Source of the DNA: Rhizobiaceae bacterium
Lineage (GTDB): Bacteria > Pseudomonadota > Alphaproteobacteria > Rhizobiales > Rhizobiaceae
Length of the DNA: 64,000 nucleotides
Assembly (NCBI GenBank): GCA_017640615.1
Contig: JAEPQK010000001.1
Span: forward strand, 682,001-746,000
Direction of reading: 5' to 3'
The notes below the pieces were generated by a model, which was not told where the DNA came from, did no database searches, and worked only from the letters and a program-made list of their open reading frames with translations. Below, one piece after another: positions 20,513-28,915 of the stretch. The position numbers and the translations under genes were made by a program. Positions within the stretch are counted from its first letter, which is position 1. Each line of letters opens with the position of its first letter.

Positions 20513-23500
20513 ATGCGATTTCTCAAAAAAGCACTTCGCACCTTCTTCTATCTGCTGCTGTTTGCCCTCGTGCTGGCCGGCGGCGCGGCCGCCTATTTCA
20601 CACAGACCCAAAGCGGCCGTGAGAGCCTTGCCGGCATCGCGTCCGGGCTGGCTTCGGGTGAGGGGCGCGAGGTCCGCATTTCGGGGCTGAACGGAATTCT
20701 GGGCGGACATCTGACCGCAGAGCACATCGCGGTGGCCGACAATGCCGGCGCGTGGGTTGTGATTCACAACGCTACGGTCGACTGGTCGCCATTCGCGCTG
20801 ATTGGTTTTGCCTTCGATGCCGAGAGGATTTCAGCAGAGCGCATCGAGGTTTCGCGGCGTCCGGTACCCGTCGAAAGCGAGGCCGGCGGTGGGTTCAACT
20901 TACCGGTCACGATCGATGTGAAAGCCATCGAGCTGCCCGATATCCGACTTGGCGCCGGCGTAGCCGGGGCCGCGGCACAGTTGGCGGCGACCGGGTCAGT
21001 GAAGGTCGACAACGCGCCGCTGACCGCCGCCGCGAAGCTTGCGCTCAAGCGCATCGACGGCGTTACTGGTTCGCTCGATGCGCAGGTGGCGTTTGTTCCT
21101 GACCAGAACCAGCTGGACGTCGAAATCAGGGGCAGCGAGCCGGAAGGCGGGGTGATCGCAACGTTGCTGCGACTGCCCGGAACGCCGCCGGTGGGTATCG
21201 AAGTCAGCGGCAGCGGCCCGATGTCGGACTGGAACGTGCGCGGCATGTTTCTGGTCAGCGGCGAGCCGGCGGCGGAAGTGAAGCTGCGCCATCAACTCAC
21301 GGACGATGGCAGCCGCATCACCACCAATGGCAGCGGCTCGTTTGCGCCCTTCCTGCCCGAAGGTCTTGCGCCACTCGCGCAAGGCTCAACCACCTTTGCG
21401 TTCAACGGGCTGGTGCGTCCCTGGGATGCCTTCACCGTTGACGAACTTACGCTGCGCAGCGAAACGATCGCTGCGGAGGCGCGGGGCAGCCTCGATCCCG
21501 AAGGCGTGTCGGATTTCCAGTTTACCGCGAGCGCGACCGGCGAAGCCGTCCCACTGGTATTTGGCGAGGGCGAGGCGCAGGCACAACTCGCTTTCCAGGC
21601 GATGACCGGACGCGCCTTTGGTCCTGGCGATGCTCTCGGCTTCAACATCGCCGGCAATCTCAGCCGGTTTGCCGCAAGTGGCATGGCTGCGGAAGACATT
21701 GCCGTCGAAGCCAATTCGGACAATTTCGATCTCAGAACGTTGTCGGGACCCGTTGCGGTCAATGCGCAATCGGCGGCAGTCGGCAGCACAATCCCCACGG
21801 TGGCCAATCTTCTGGCTGGCGCTGTTTCTCTGACGGCGGATGGTGCTGTCGCCGACGGAACCGAAGTGACCTTCGAGCGGCTTTCGGCGCGCAGCGGGAC
21901 GCTGCAGGCCGAAGCAAGTGGCCGCTACGGCGTTGTTGACAACAGCTTTGCGATGAAGCTCTCAGGCAGCGTTCTTGCAACGGTCTTCCCTTCGTCGGCT
22001 AGCCGCTTTCTGGACAGGTCGGTCACGATTACCGGTACCGTCGAGCGCGACGCTGAGGGGCGGATTTCACTCGCCGACAGCGAGATCACCTCTGGCGCGC
22101 TTGCAGTCACCGGCTCGGCGGCGCTCGATGGCGAGACGGTCTCGGCCGAGGTCGAAGGTTCGCTGACCGATATTTCGAAACTGTCTGAGGTGGCCGCGGG
22201 TGAGGCTCAGTTTTCGCTGACCGCCAGCGGCGAACTCGGCAAACCCGAAATAGCTGCAAAAGTCGCGAGCGACCGCATGACGGTCGCCGGGCGCGAACTG
22301 ACCGGGCTTTCGCTCGATGCCGCGGTAACCGCCGACCCCAATGCGCCGACAGGCGACATCACGCTTGCGGGGCAGATCGGCGACGACCGCCTCGACGGCA
22401 AAGCCTCGCTTTCGACCAGCGGTGGGCGCAGCGAGATCGGCGATCTGAGGCTCGACCTTGGCGACAACAAGCTCTTCGGCGCGCTGACGCTGGACAGCGC
22501 ATTCGTTCCCGAGGGTTCGATCCAGTTCGACTTTCCTCAAATCGGCCCGCTGGCGGCGTTGGCGCTTCTCGATGTGACCGGCGAGGCGGCCGGGGCAGTA
22601 CGCTTTTCGCGGGACGGCGATGCGCCACGGGTGACAATCGAGGGCAATATACCTCGCCTGGTCATGGACGCAGTCAGCGCCGACGGCGTTTCGGTATCGG
22701 CTGCGGCGGAAAACTACCTCGAAGCGCCGGTGCTTTCGGGCCGGCTCACCGCGACCGGGCTGAGCACTGACAGCGCGGATATTCGCGATGCGCAGCTTTC
22801 GCTGGTCAGCCGGGGCGAATGGACCGAATTCGACGGCAGCGCGACGGCAAACGGTACGCCCGCATCGATGGCGGGGCGCGTCAAGTTTGAAGACGGAACG
22901 GTGACCGCCGAAATCGCGGAGGCCGGCGCACAATATCGCGGCATGCAAGCCGCGCTTGAGGCGCCGACCACCATTGTCGTGCGCGACGGTACGGCCTTTT
23001 TCGACGGGCTGGTGGTGTCGGCGGCGGGCGGCACGGCGACGATTTCAGGCAGCGCGGGCGAGGCACTCGATGTGCGGGCCAGCATCGCCAGCCTGCCTGC
23101 GAGCGCGGCCAATGGCTTTGCGCCTTCGCTAGGTGCTGGCGGCACGATATCGGGCACGGTGCGGATCGGCGGCACGCCATCGGACCCGCAAGTCGCCTAC
23201 GATCTCACTTGGTCGGACGGGCGCACGGCGCAGACGCTTGCGGCGGGCCTCGGCGCGATGAAAATCACTTCGAAGGGTTCCTACACAAACGACCTTCTGA
23301 GTTTCGACGCCGATGTCGGCGAAGGCTCAGGCCTGACGATGAAGGGCGGCGGTGCGGTCGACGTGGTCGCCCGTTCGCTGGACGCGGCCTTTGCCGGCCG
23401 TGTTCCGTTTTCCATGCTCGCAAGCCGTCTGGCGGCGCAGGGCGTAGCTCTGAATGGCGGAGCAGATGTCGACCTCAGGGTCGGTGGCGGATTTGGCGCG

Positions 23501-24673
23501 CCGCAGGTCAATGGCACGGTGCGGTCCTCCGGCGCACGGCTTGTGCATGCCGGCACCGGCATCGCGGTCGAAGATCTGGCGGCGACAATCGATCTCGCCG
23601 ACGGGAGGGCCACGATCCGAGCGCTCGACGGGCGGCTTTCGACTGGCGGCTCGATCGTTGGTAGCGGTTCGGTCGGCGTCGATCCTGCGCAGGGCTTCCC
23701 AGCCGATCTCAATCTCAGGATCGACAATGGCCGCTATACGGACGGGCGCGTCGTGACCGCCAATTTCGATGGTGCGCTGGCGCTGAATGGTTCGCTCACC
23801 GGTAACCCGCTTCTAAGCGGCGAGATCAACCTCGGCCGGTCGGTGATTACGATCCCCGAGAGCCTGCCAACCAGCCTGTCGCAGCTCGATGTGCAGCATC
23901 GCAACGAGACCAGCGCGGTGGCTCGGCAGCAGGCGGCGCTCAATCCCGACACGGGCGATGGCGGCAGCGGGGCGGTTTCGCTCGACCTCACAATCCGCGC
24001 CGCGCAGACGGTAATTGTGCAGGGCAGGGGTCTCGATGCCGTGCTGACCGGCAGCGTGCGCATTACCGGGCCCTCGAATGCGGTGGGTGCAGTGGGACAG
24101 CTCGATCTGCAGCGCGGGCGGCTCGACATACTCGGTCGCCGGCTCGATTTCACCAGCGGCACGCTGAGCTTTTCGGGCTCACTGGTTCCGTACCTGAATT
24201 TCGTCGCATCTACCGTGGCCGAAGATGCGACGGTGACAGTGCGTGTTACCGGCTCGGCCAACAATCCGCAGTTCAGTTTCGAATCCACGCCCAGCTTGCC
24301 AGAAGACGAAATTCTGGCGCGCCTACTCTTCGGCAAGGCGATGTCGAACCTCTCGCCGGTGCAGGTTGCGCAGCTCGCTTCAGCGGCGGCGCAGCTCGCA
24401 GGCATCGGCGGGTCCACGACACTTCTGCAGCGACTGCGCGAGCGTGTGGGCGTTGACGATATCGATGTCAGGACTGACGAGGAGACCGGCGACACCTCGG
24501 TCTCGGTTGGGAAATATCTCAACGACCGGACTTACCTTTCGATCGAAAAAGGCTCACAGCCGGGTTCGGGCAAGGCGGTCATCGATCTGAATATCGGCGG
24601 CATCAAGCTGCGCGGCGAAGCAAGCGACAGTGGCGAGACCGGCGGCGGCATCTTCTACGAGCGGGAATATTAG
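20513..24673 (+). CDS. tamB: Translocation and assembly module protein TamB
   Basis: Inner-membrane anchored, periplasm-spanning protein of 1386 residues. One N-terminal membrane helix (FFYLLLFALVLAGGAAAYF) is followed by a long series of beta-rich repeats typical of AsmA-like lipid-transfer bridges. The C-terminal TamB (former DUF490) domain contains the characteristic GSLVPYLNFVASTVAEDATVTVRVTG-like strands (described here only in short pieces), PEDEILARLLFGK and the final FYEREY. It lies 8 bases after tamA, so the two are almost certainly co-transcribed. Role: with TamA, insertion of outer-membrane proteins or anterograde phospholipid movement. Confidence 0.93.
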   Translation: MRFLKKALRTFFYLLLFALVLAGGAAAYFTQTQSGRESLAGIASGLASGEGREVRISGLNGILGGHLTAEHIAVADNAGAWVVIHNATVDWSPFALIGFAFDAERISAERIEVSRRPVPVESEAGGGFNLPVTIDVKAIELPDIRLGAGVAGAAAQLAATGSVKVDNAPLTAAAKLALKRIDGVTGSLDAQVAFVPDQNQLDVEIRGSEPEGGVIATLLRLPGTPPVGIEVSGSGPMSDWNVRGMFLVSGEPAAEVKLRHQLTDDGSRITTNGSGSFAPFLPEGLAPLAQGSTTFAFNGLVRPWDAFTVDELTLRSETIAAEARGSLDPEGVSDFQFTASATGEAVPLVFGEGEAQAQLAFQAMTGRAFGPGDALGFNIAGNLSRFAASGMAAEDIAVEANSDNFDLRTLSGPVAVNAQSAAVGSTIPTVANLLAGAVSLTADGAVADGTEVTFERLSARSGTLQAEASGRYGVVDNSFAMKLSGSVLATVFPSSASRFLDRSVTITGTVERDAEGRISLADSEITSGALAVTGSAALDGETVSAEVEGSLTDISKLSEVAAGEAQFSLTASGELGKPEIAAKVASDRMTVAGRELTGLSLDAAVTADPNAPTGDITLAGQIGDDRLDGKASLSTSGGRSEIGDLRLDLGDNKLFGALTLDSAFVPEGSIQFDFPQIGPLAALALLDVTGEAAGAVRFSRDGDAPRVTIEGNIPRLVMDAVSADGVSVSAAAENYLEAPVLSGRLTATGLSTDSADIRDAQLSLVSRGEWTEFDGSATANGTPASMAGRVKFEDGTVTAEIAEAGAQYRGMQAALEAPTTIVVRDGTAFFDGLVVSAAGGTATISGSAGEALDVRASIASLPASAANGFAPSLGAGGTISGTVRIGGTPSDPQVAYDLTWSDGRTAQTLAAGLGAMKITSKGSYTNDLLSFDADVGEGSGLTMKGGGAVDVVARSLDAAFAGRVPFSMLASRLAAQGVALNGGADVDLRVGGGFGAPQVNGTVRSSGARLVHAGTGIAVEDLAATIDLADGRATIRALDGRLSTGGSIVGSGSVGVDPAQGFPADLNLRIDNGRYTDGRVVTANFDGALALNGSLTGNPLLSGEINLGRSVITIPESLPTSLSQLDVQHRNETSAVARQQAALNPDTGDGGSGAVSLDLTIRAAQTVIVQGRGLDAVLTGSVRITGPSNAVGAVGQLDLQRGRLDILGRRLDFTSGTLSFSGSLVPYLNFVASTVAEDATVTVRVTGSANNPQFSFESTPSLPEDEILARLLFGKAMSNLSPVQVAQLASAAAQLAGIGGSTTLLQRLRERVGVDDIDVRTDEETGDTSVSVGKYLNDRTYLSIEKGSQPGSGKAVIDLNIGGIKLRGEASDSGETGGGIFYEREY

Positions 24674-24965
24674 ACCGCGCATCATCACGATTGCGCGATT
24701 TGCGGCCCCTGCGCCTTGTCGAAGGCCGCGTCTCCACCAGAAACAATGGTGGCCAAATATTACGCAGCGTCACCAATGTGAGCAGACGGCGCATTTATGA
24801 TGTTTCGATTGGAACGTTTGCGACAATCTTGTCGCATTTGCGGCATCCGAATGCCGGCCAAAGATGCAGCTTTCCGAAGCTGACTTTCGCTCTGATGGCG
24901 CTTTGACATCAGACTATAGATGGGGAATGTTGACCAAAAGCCGTCAACCAAATGGGAGAGCAATA
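24674..24965. promoter_or_regulatory. Intergenic region upstream of the second peptide-type ABC operon
   Basis: About 290 bases without a supported gene. It contains an 18-bp palindrome (24819-24836, listed separately) and turns AT-richer toward the binding-protein start. The next gene starts at 24966 with a GGGAGAG ribosome site at 24955-24961. A promoter is expected here, but I could not pick a convincing -35/-10 pair. Confidence 0.5.
24819..24836. promoter_or_regulatory. Perfect palindrome TGCGACAATCTTGTCGCA, candidate operator
   Basis: Arms TGCGACAA and TTGTCGCA around a TC centre, 130 bases upstream of the Tat-type binding-protein gene. The size and symmetry fit a dimeric repressor or activator site. 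No regulator gene is adjacent, so the protein that binds is unknown. Confidence 0.45.
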
Positions 24966-26600
24966 ATGAAACTTTTCAGAAGCAACGGCGACCGCGTGCC
25001 GACCCATGTCGAGGACATGGCGTCAGAGGCTCGCGATGGCCGTGTGGACAGGCGCGAGTTTCTAGCGCTTGCCAGCACGTTCGGCGCCAGCACCGCGCTG
25101 GCCTATTCGATGATCGGCCTTGCAGCGCCGGGTGAAGCCGCAGCCCAGGAAATGGGCAAAAAGGGCGGCACGCTCAAGATGCAGATGATCATCAAGGAGA
25201 TGAAAGACCCGCGCACCTGGGACTGGTCGGAAATGGCCAACGTGATGCGCCAGTGTAACGACTATCTCGTTCGCTACACGAAGGACTTTACCTTCGAAGG
25301 TCAGCTGCTCGAGGGCTGGGAGGTCAATGACGACGCCACCGAATACACACTGCGCCTGCGCAAGGGCGTGAAGTGGTCGAACGGCGACGATTTCAACGCC
25401 GACGACGTGATCTTCAACCTCAACCGCTGGTGCGACAAGTCGGCCGAAGGCAATTCGGTTGCCAGCCGCCTGTCTTCTCTGATCGATGGCGACAAGGCCG
25501 CCGAGGGTGCAATCACCAAGGTGGACGATCACACTATTAAGCTGAAAACCAACCAGTCAGACATCACCATCATTGCCGGCCTCGCCGACTATCCGGCGAT
25601 TGTCGTGCATCGCGGTTTCGACGGCGACATGCTCAACACGCCCGGCACCGGCCCCTACGAGGTGGTGGACTATGAGGTTGGCAGCCGCGCGACGGTCAAG
25701 CGCCGCGAAGACTTCACCTGGTGGGGTGGCGAGCCTTATCTGGATGCGATCGAGTTCATCGACTACGGCGTCGAGGCCAATGCCTGGATCGCCGCGCTCG
25801 AAGCCGGCGAGATCGACACCAACTACCAGACAGTCGGCGAGACGGTGGAACTGCTCAACGCCATGGGCATGGAGCAGAAGGACGTTGTTACCGCGGCGAC
25901 CATCGTGCTGCGCACCAATGTGAACAATGCGCCTTACGACGATCAGCGCGTCCGCCAGGCCCTGCAGCTCGCAGTCGACAATTCGACTGTGCTGAAGCTG
26001 GGCTACAACGACGCCGGCACGGTGGGTGAAAACCACCATGTCTGCCCGATCCACCCCGAATATTACGAGCTGCCCGCGATCAGCCGGGACGTCGACAAGG
26101 CCAAGGAACTGATGACCGAGGCCGGTCAGATGGATTATGAGTTCGATCTCATTTCCTATGACGCTGAATATGTGAAAGCGCCGGGCGACGTGATTGCCGC
26201 ACAGTGCCGCGAGGCCGGCTTCAAAGTGAAGCGTACGGTTATCCCGGGCTCGTCGTTCTGGAACGATTGGACCAAATATCCGTGGTCGACGACGGAGTGG
26301 AACATGCGTCCGCTGGGCGTGCAGGTGCTCGCACTCGCGTATCGCACCGGCGAGGCCTGGAACGAGTCCGCCTATTCCAACCCGGAATTCGATGCCAAAC
26401 TCAGCGCTGCCCTGGCCGTTGCGGATGCCGACAAGCGCCGCGAGCTGATGAAGGATATCGAAATGACGCTACAGGATTCCGGTATTCTCATTCAGCCTTT
26501 CTGGCGGGCGCTCTACAGGCACCACCAGCCTTACGTTAAAGGCCTCTTCATGCATCAGACCTTCGAGCTTCACCTCGAGGGCGTCTGGCTCGACACGTAA
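24966..26600 (+). CDS. Tat-exported peptide-type ABC transporter substrate-binding protein (SBP family 5)
   Basis: Solute receptor of the second peptide-type importer, 544 residues. The start at 24966 (MKLFRSNGD) follows GGGAGAG, while a longer frame from 24864 has no ribosome site. The N terminus carries a twin-arginine motif [10 protein letters not shown] at about residues 26-35, before a hydrophobic segment ending near GEAAAQE, so export in folded form by the Tat pathway is predicted. Family 5 hallmarks include [31 protein letters not shown] and [14 protein letters not shown]. Use of Tat is less common for this family and may mean a cofactor or fast cytosolic folding. It is first in an operon with two permeases and a fused double ATPase. 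Confidence 0.92.
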   Translation: MKLFRSNGDRVPTHVEDMASEARDGRVDRREFLALASTFGASTALAYSMIGLAAPGEAAAQEMGKKGGTLKMQMIIKEMKDPRTWDWSEMANVMRQCNDYLVRYTKDFTFEGQLLEGWEVNDDATEYTLRLRKGVKWSNGDDFNADDVIFNLNRWCDKSAEGNSVASRLSSLIDGDKAAEGAITKVDDHTIKLKTNQSDITIIAGLADYPAIVVHRGFDGDMLNTPGTGPYEVVDYEVGSRATVKRREDFTWWGGEPYLDAIEFIDYGVEANAWIAALEAGEIDTNYQTVGETVELLNAMGMEQKDVVTAATIVLRTNVNNAPYDDQRVRQALQLAVDNSTVLKLGYNDAGTVGENHHVCPIHPEYYELPAISRDVDKAKELMTEAGQMDYEFDLISYDAEYVKAPGDVIAAQCREAGFKVKRTVIPGSSFWNDWTKYPWSTTEWNMRPLGVQVLALAYRTGEAWNESAYSNPEFDAKLSAALAVADADKRRELMKDIEMTLQDSGILIQPFWRALYRHHQPYVKGLFMHQTFELHLEGVWLDT

Positions 26601-26614
26601 GCTACGCGAATTTC

Positions 26615-26638
26615 GGGAGGGGCAGTTCTGCCCCTCTC
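26615..26638 (+). terminator. Hairpin after the binding-protein gene (attenuator)
   Basis: A perfect stem GAGGGGCA/TGCCCCTC (26617-26624 / 26629-26636), extendable by two more pairs including one G-T wobble, starts 14 bases after the stop codon. It lacks a T tract, so it is more likely a partial terminator or mRNA 3' stabiliser than a full stop. It sits in the same place, receptor to permease junction, as the hairpin at 6641-6666 in the other importer. Confidence 0.55.
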
Positions 26639-26701
26639 GATGCCGGCAACAAAAAGCAACCAAATCCCTGCCGGCAATAACTGCCAGGGGGAACGGCAGC
26701 A

Positions 26702-27739
26702 ATGATCCAGTTTATCCTGCGGCGCCTGGGTGTCATGGCGCTGACGATGCTGTGCCTCAGCCTCGTCGTTTTCATGTTCGTCAATCTGGAACCCAATCTG
26801 CGCAAACTCGCCATCTTCCAGACGGAGATGCGGGCGACGGACGCAGACCTTGAGAACTGGCTCCAGCGCAACGGTTATCGCGACAACTTCTTTTTGCGCT
26901 ACGGCCGCTGGATTGGCGTGGTGCCAAAACAGCCTGTCGTGAACCCGGAAACGGGCGAAGCGATGCCTCGCTTCCGCTTCTGCGACGAACCGACCGTTCC
27001 AACCTATTCGGGCGTGCTGCAGGGCGATTTCGGCTGTTCCACTGCCTTCCGCACAACTGTCGGAGACCGATTGCCGGCCGCACTGAAAGCGACCGGCCTT
27101 TTGATGTTCTGGGTGATGCTGGTGATGGTGCCAGTGTCGCTGCTTGTCGGCGTGCTGGCCGGCATGCGGGAAGGCACGCGGCTTGACCGGACGCTCTCGG
27201 TGGGCTCGATCGCCACCACCGCAACGCCGGAATATGTGTCCGGCATCCTCTTCACCGCGATCTTCGCTTCCTGGCTCGGTTGGCTGAACGGTTCGGCGGC
27301 GACGGCCCTGACGCGCGGCATCAGCTTCTGGAATTTCACGCTGCCGGTCATGACCATGGCGATCTACGGCATCGGCTACATTGCACGTATGACCCGAGCC
27401 TCGATGGCAGAGGTGATGACGGCGCAATATATCCGCACCGCACGGCTCAAGGGCCTCAATTTCAGGTCGGTGGTTATCAAGCACGCGCTGCGCAACGCGC
27501 TGATCGCGCCGTTCACGGTGATCATGCTCCAGTTCCCCTGGCTGCTGACCGGTGTCGTCGTGGTCGAGTCGATCTTCAACTACAAAGGGTTCGGCTGGCT
27601 TCTGGTGCAGGCGGCTTCCAATAACGACATCGATCTCGTGCTGGCCTGCGGCCTCATCTCGGTGATCGTGGTTCTGGCGACCCAGTTGATCTCGGATATC
27701 GGCTACGCCTTCCTCAACCCCCGCATTCGCGTGTCGTAG
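26702..27739 (+). CDS. Peptide-type ABC transporter permease (DppB/OppB family)
   Basis: Inner-membrane permease of the second importer, 345 residues. It opens with MIQFILRRLGVMALTMLCLSLVVF and has the EAA loop YIRTARLKGLNFRSVVIKHA, ending DIGYAFLNPRIRVS. The periplasmic part between the first two membrane segments is long (about residues 30-125) and includes GDFGCSTAF, which distinguishes this branch from common DppB proteins. It lies about 100 bases after the receptor gene, beyond the attenuator hairpin. Confidence 0.92.
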   Translation: MIQFILRRLGVMALTMLCLSLVVFMFVNLEPNLRKLAIFQTEMRATDADLENWLQRNGYRDNFFLRYGRWIGVVPKQPVVNPETGEAMPRFRFCDEPTVPTYSGVLQGDFGCSTAFRTTVGDRLPAALKATGLLMFWVMLVMVPVSLLVGVLAGMREGTRLDRTLSVGSIATTATPEYVSGILFTAIFASWLGWLNGSAATALTRGISFWNFTLPVMTMAIYGIGYIARMTRASMAEVMTAQYIRTARLKGLNFRSVVIKHALRNALIAPFTVIMLQFPWLLTGVVVVESIFNYKGFGWLLVQAASNNDIDLVLACGLISVIVVLATQLISDIGYAFLNPRIRVS

Positions 27740-27748
27740 GAGCAGAAG

Positions 27749-28906
27749 GTGGAAACTGTCGGAATTTTCGGGATCGTCTTCGGGATCCTCCTGCGCTTCT
27801 GGCCCGTGTGGATTTGTCTTGGGCTCATCACTGCGCTGAGCATCGTATTCCAGTCCAGGCTCGGCCTCTTCGGCCGGCTGTTCAACACGGGCGTCGGCAC
27901 GACGGGTGTGCTTTTGTGCGCTTTCTGGCTCTTCACCGCGATCTTCGCGACCTGGATCGCGCCGTTCGATCCGCGCGTTCAGATCGTAGTCATGAAGAAC
28001 GCGGTGCCGGGCGCAATCGAACCGGAAACCGGGATCGTGTTCCTGCTCGGCGGCGATCACCTCGCGCGCGACGTCTTCAGCCGTATCATCTACGGCGCGC
28101 AGATCGTGCTGACAATTGCACCGGCCGCGACCATGATCGCGCTTCTGGTGGGCATCGCACTCGGGCTGCCATCCGGTTATTTCGGCGGCAAGACGGACAA
28201 TGTGCTGTCCTTCCTCGCCAACCTGGTGCTGGCCTTCCCGGTGATCCTGCTGTTCTACCTGCTGGTTACGCCGGGCATCATGGATACGCCAATCCCATAT
28301 ACGATGGCCGGCGTTCTGTTCCTGATTCCGATCATCTTTTTCCTGGTGCTCTTTTACACGCGCTTCAAGGAGCGGTCGGAGAAGCTGATCCCTTATGTGG
28401 CGATCACGTTAGTGGTCGGCTTCTGGATTTATTTCGGGCTGGTGTTCGATCTCGATCCGCTGGGTATCATTTCGATCGAGCCTAACGAGCTGAATATCTT
28501 CGTCGCGGTGGTGTTCGCATCATCGCCCGGCGTATTCCGCATCGTGCGCGGGCTAGTCATGGATATCCAGACACGCGACTATGTTGCGGCGGCGCAGACG
28601 CGCGGCGAGACGCCCTGGTACATCATGCTTTGGGAAATTCTGCCCAATGCACGCGGGCCACTGATCGTCGATGCGTGCCTGCGCATCGGTTACACGACCA
28701 TCCTGCTCGGAACGCTCGGCTTCTTTGGTCTCGGCATGGGGCCGGAGAGCCCGGACTGGGGTACGCTGATCAAGGATGGGAGCCAGGTTGCGCAGCTTCG
28801 GCTCTACTACTGGCAGGGTGTGTCGGCAGCTGTGGCGCTGATGTCGCTGGTGCTGGGGCTCAACCTGCTGGCGGATTCGCTACGCGAAGAATCTCTGAGA
28901 GATTGA
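27749..28906 (+). CDS. Peptide-type ABC transporter permease (DppC/OppC family) with extra membrane insertion
   Basis: Second permease of the importer, 385 residues from a GTG start preceded by AGGAG. It keeps the family elements GDHLARDVFSRIIYGAQIVL, the EAA-type loop AAAQTRGETPWYIMLWEILPNARG and GPESPDWGTL. It is longer than standard DppC (about 300): between the segment ending LLVTPGIMD and the EAA loop there are two additional hydrophobic stretches (IPIIFFLVLFYTRF and IPYVAITLVVGFWIYFGLVF, about residues 190-240). The gap to the upstream permease is 9 bases and to the ATPase gene 9 bases, so the operon is tight. Confidence 0.9.
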   Translation: METVGIFGIVFGILLRFWPVWICLGLITALSIVFQSRLGLFGRLFNTGVGTTGVLLCAFWLFTAIFATWIAPFDPRVQIVVMKNAVPGAIEPETGIVFLLGGDHLARDVFSRIIYGAQIVLTIAPAATMIALLVGIALGLPSGYFGGKTDNVLSFLANLVLAFPVILLFYLLVTPGIMDTPIPYTMAGVLFLIPIIFFLVLFYTRFKERSEKLIPYVAITLVVGFWIYFGLVFDLDPLGIISIEPNELNIFVAVVFASSPGVFRIVRGLVMDIQTRDYVAAAQTRGETPWYIMLWEILPNARGPLIVDACLRIGYTTILLGTLGFFGLGMGPESPDWGTLIKDGSQVAQLRLYYWQGVSAAVALMSLVLGLNLLADSLREESLRD

Positions 28907-28915
28907 GGACGAACG

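Noticed and set aside
24903-24920. TTGACA and TATAGA as a promoter
   Set aside because: The two hexamers are only 6 bases apart, far from the 16-18 needed for a sigma-70 promoter.
26570-28060. 496-codon minus-strand frame
   Set aside because: Antisense to the two permeases of the second importer; composition dominated by His, Arg, Asp and Glu, and without a domain.
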